From contig NZ_BBYK01000043.1 in the NCBI RefSeq assembly GCF_001570365.1, forward strand, positions 102,677 through 166,676: 64,000 bases of DNA, read 5' to 3'. Within the stretch, counting starts at the first letter, position 1; each line of letters opens with the position of its first letter. Below, one piece after another: positions 62,383 through 64,000 of the stretch. The translations under genes were made by a program, and so were the position numbers. The DNA comes from Microtetraspora fusca. Lineage in GTDB: Bacteria; Actinomycetota; Actinomycetes; Streptosporangiales; Streptosporangiaceae. The notes beneath the pieces were generated by a model. The model searched no databases, had not been told where the DNA came from, and saw only the letters and a list, made by a program, of their open reading frames with translations.

Positions 62383-63081
62383 CTACCCGATCGGAAGCAC
62401 GACCGCGAGCAGCGCGGCGCCGAGCATGAAGGGGCCGAACGGGAACTCGGTCGCCCGGGTCGCCCTCCGTGCGATCAGCAGCCCGGCCGCGTACAGGGCG
62501 CCCAGGACGTGCGCGCCGACCGCGGCGAGGATCACCGCCTCCGTCCCGAACACGCCGGTCACCATGCCGACCAGTGCGGCGAGCTTCACGTCGCCCAGCC
62601 CCAGCGCCGCCGGCCGGACGAACCACAGCACGGCGTACGCGGCCACGAGGGCGAGCCCCGACAGCAGCGCCGGGCCGAGGCGGCCGGTGGGCGCGAGCAG
62701 GACGGCCAGGACGGGAACCGACGGCAGGGTGATCGCGTCAGGGAGCCGCCGGGTCCGCCAGTCGATCAGGCTGAGCGTCACGCCGGCGACCGCCGCGTAC
62801 AGCAGGGCCGCCGTGAGAGCGGCCGGGACGATCGTCTCCGCGTCCGGCGGGCCGGCCAGGCTCGTGGCCCGCCAGGCCAGCAGCCCGAAGACGGCCGCCG
62901 TCACCCCCTCGACGACGTACGGCCGGCGCGGAAGGGGAGGGATGCGCGCCGCACGGACGACGGCGTCGCGCGCCTCGCGACGGGGAGCCTCGGAATGCTC
63001 GCCGAAGCCGTCGGCGAGGGCCCGGGCGAACGCTCCGGCGACCAGCCCGAGCAGGCAGGCGGCGAGGACGGCGAGGGGCAC
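62383..63081 (-). CDS. Type IV prepilin peptidase (A24), short form
   Basis: 232 residues with about six helices. The two catalytic Asp are in LSLIDWRTRRLPDAITLP (the Asp of LID) and GLGDVKLAALVG; FPFGPFMLGA near the end is also conserved. The N-terminal methylase domain with its four-cysteine zinc site is absent, so only cleavage is expected. It may serve a Tad-type pilus encoded elsewhere. Its position just before aroC is common in actinobacteria. Confidence 0.9.
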   Translation of the reverse strand: MPLAVLAACLLGLVAGAFARALADGFGEHSEAPRREARDAVVRAARIPPLPRRPYVVEGVTAAVFGLLAWRATSLAGPPDAETIVPAALTAALLYAAVAGVTLSLIDWRTRRLPDAITLPSVPVLAVLLAPTGRLGPALLSGLALVAAYAVLWFVRPAALGLGDVKLAALVGMVTGVFGTEAVILAAVGAHVLGALYAAGLLIARRATRATEFPFGPFMLGAALLAVVLPIG

Positions 63082-63130
63082 GCCGCGACCCTAACCCGCG
63101 CGGCGGTCTCCGCGCCGGGTCGAGGAAGGA

Positions 63131-63697
63131 TTACGAGGCGCGCCTGCGCCGGAACCAGCGGCGGCGCGGCGCGGCTTCGCCGATCTTGGTGACGGTGATG
63201 CCGGGCACCGCGCCGGCGAGGCCGTCCAGGGCCGACGGGTCGCGCTTGACGTCCTCGATCGCGGCCAGGGCCTGCAGCATGCCGCCTTCGATCACGAACG
63301 GGATCGGCCCGGCGACGTCGATCACCACGGCCGCCGCGCCCTCCTGCCGGGCGGCGTGGCACACCTGCGGGCCGCTGGCCTGGATCGGCCGCGCGTCCGG
63401 ACGCCACGTCTTCAGCGCCTCGGTGCCGGTGAAGGCGAGGACCGCCTCCCGCCCGTCCTTGCCGACGAGCTTCGGCAGCGCCATCTCGCTTTCCTTCTCC
63501 TGCTTCAGCCCGTGACCGCCGATCTCGGACTCGGTGAGCAGCGCCACCACGGGCACGAGCAGCCGGGCCTGGCTGATCGCCGGGAGCACGTCGGCGGCGG
63601 ACGCCGTACCGGCCTGGAAGGCGGAGAGCGCGGAGGCGACGGCGGCGTCGGCGCCGCCGTCGTCGTCGGGCACGAGCGGCTGCGGAATGGTCAGCAC
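63131..63697 (-). CDS. SseB-like protein
   Basis: About 188 residues from a GTG at 63697. AFQAGTASAADVLPAISQAR, LLVPVVALL, KDGREAVLAFTGTEALKTW and ASGPQVCHAARQEGAAAVVID match the SseB N-terminal domain pattern. The C-tail is strongly basic (APRRRWFRRRRAS). Bacterial SseB homologues outside secretion systems have no known function. The start has only a weak ribosome site. Confidence 0.8.
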   Translation of the reverse strand: MLTIPQPLVPDDDGGADAAVASALSAFQAGTASAADVLPAISQARLLVPVVALLTESEIGGHGLKQEKESEMALPKLVGKDGREAVLAFTGTEALKTWRPDARPIQASGPQVCHAARQEGAAAVVIDVAGPIPFVIEGGMLQALAAIEDVKRDPSALDGLAGAVPGITVTKIGEAAPRRRWFRRRRAS

Positions 63698-63722
63698 GAT
63701 TGGCGAGCCTACCTGCCCATGT

Positions 63723-63751
63723 GCCCCCTCCTCACACCGGTCGGAGGGGGC
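63723..63751 (-). terminator. 9-bp hairpin before the SseB-like gene
   Basis: GCCCCCTCC (63723-63731) pairs with GGAGGGGGC (63743-63751). On the minus strand it begins 11 bases past the stop of the gene at the right edge. Confidence 0.65.
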
Positions 63752-63762
63752 AGGGGCTTCGA

Positions 63763-64000
63763 TCAGGAATGGTCGGCGATGGCGATGACGGGGCCGCCGC
63801 CGGAGGGCCCCTGGTGAACCGCCGCGACCGACACGAAGATCGCCGGGTCGCCGGTCACGGCCGCCGCGACACCGCCGACCGTGGCCTTGATCTGGCGGTG
63901 CCAGTGCACGTCGGAGTCGTCCAGCATGATGTTGCGGCGGCCGCGTACGCGCCCGGAGGGGTCGGCCTCGCACTTCATGAAGACGTTGACCAGCCGTCCG
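63763..64000 (-). CDS. C-terminal part of an unrecognised protein, cut by window edge
   Basis: About 78 residues are visible, ending VIAIADHS. The frame is open to the window end ([16 protein letters not shown]), so an internal ATG at 63978 is probably not the real start. Hydrophobic strands ([21 protein letters not shown]) sit near the end. No family was recognised. It is followed by a hairpin terminator and then the SseB-like gene. Confidence 0.55.
   Translation of the reverse strand, partial: GRLVNVFMKCEADPSGRVRGRRNIMLDDSDVHWHRQIKATVGGVAAAVTGDPAIFVSVAAVHQGPSGGGPVIAIADHS

Overview
The window is high-GC DNA with dense GTG starts, ATGA/GTGA overlaps and purine-rich ribosome sites, which points to a filamentous actinobacterium. 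Streptosporangiales (a Nonomuraea, Streptosporangium or Actinomadura relative) is my best guess from gene content; that placement is inference. There are no rRNA or tRNA genes, no CRISPR array and no intact mobile element.

Positions 1-29282 are a large Wzx/Wzy-type surface polysaccharide locus, open at the left edge. The left, mostly minus-strand part (1-11551) holds a GT2 glycosyltransferase end, an FdtB/QdtB-like sugar aminotransferase, a WecE/WecD-like pair (dTDP-Fuc4NAc-type sugar synthesis) and three paralogous polytopic proteins of about 800 residues that look like GT-C enzymes. A decayed IS110-type transposase lies between the second and third paralogs. The plus-strand middle (11836-19612) has a Wzy-like protein, a GT4, a Wzx-like flippase, a methyltransferase and a fourth paralog. 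asnB plus a GT4 (minus) then diverge from a tight plus-strand operon: GT4, two nucleotide-sugar epimerases, a WecA-like initiating phosphotransferase and a Wzz/Wzc-type tyrosine kinase. The kinase gene overlaps tail-to-tail with a Wzb-like phosphatase gene. The working model is that the PNPT enzyme loads the first sugar on undecaprenyl phosphate, the GTs extend it, Wzx flips it, Wzy polymerises it, and kinase and phosphatase set chain length. The four GT-C-like proteins would add residues outside the membrane.

Positions 29352-33352 are a cell-wall anchoring module: DUF4012 protein, a small LPMTG-sorted His/Cys-rich protein, a class E sortase and a 49-residue membrane protein. Positions 33434-41441 hold an MsmK/UgpC-type ABC ATPase divergent from a LacI regulator, PolX, an ECF42 sigma factor with its DGPF partner, a glutathione peroxidase and a secreted lysozyme-like protein. 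Positions 42132-48028 encode two large secreted proteins, one with an ice-binding-like (DUF3494) domain and one with a dimethylformamidase-beta-like domain. Both end in DUF4082 repeats, five in total.

Positions 48150-57770 contain a TetR/diiron-protein divergon with twin palindromes, two DUF202 membrane proteins, a UBP zinc finger protein, an NhaP-type antiporter, a Tyr/Gly/Gln-rich repeat protein, a DinG-type helicase and a MOSC protein. Positions 57930-64000 are a minus-strand core region: SGNH hydrolase, aroQ, aroB, aroK, aroC, prepilin peptidase, SseB-like protein and a gene cut by the right edge.

The best candidates for something undescribed are the four-member GT-C-like family inside one glycan locus (with a recent duplication, gene-conversion signature and stop-codon loss) and the DUF4082-tailed secreted pair.
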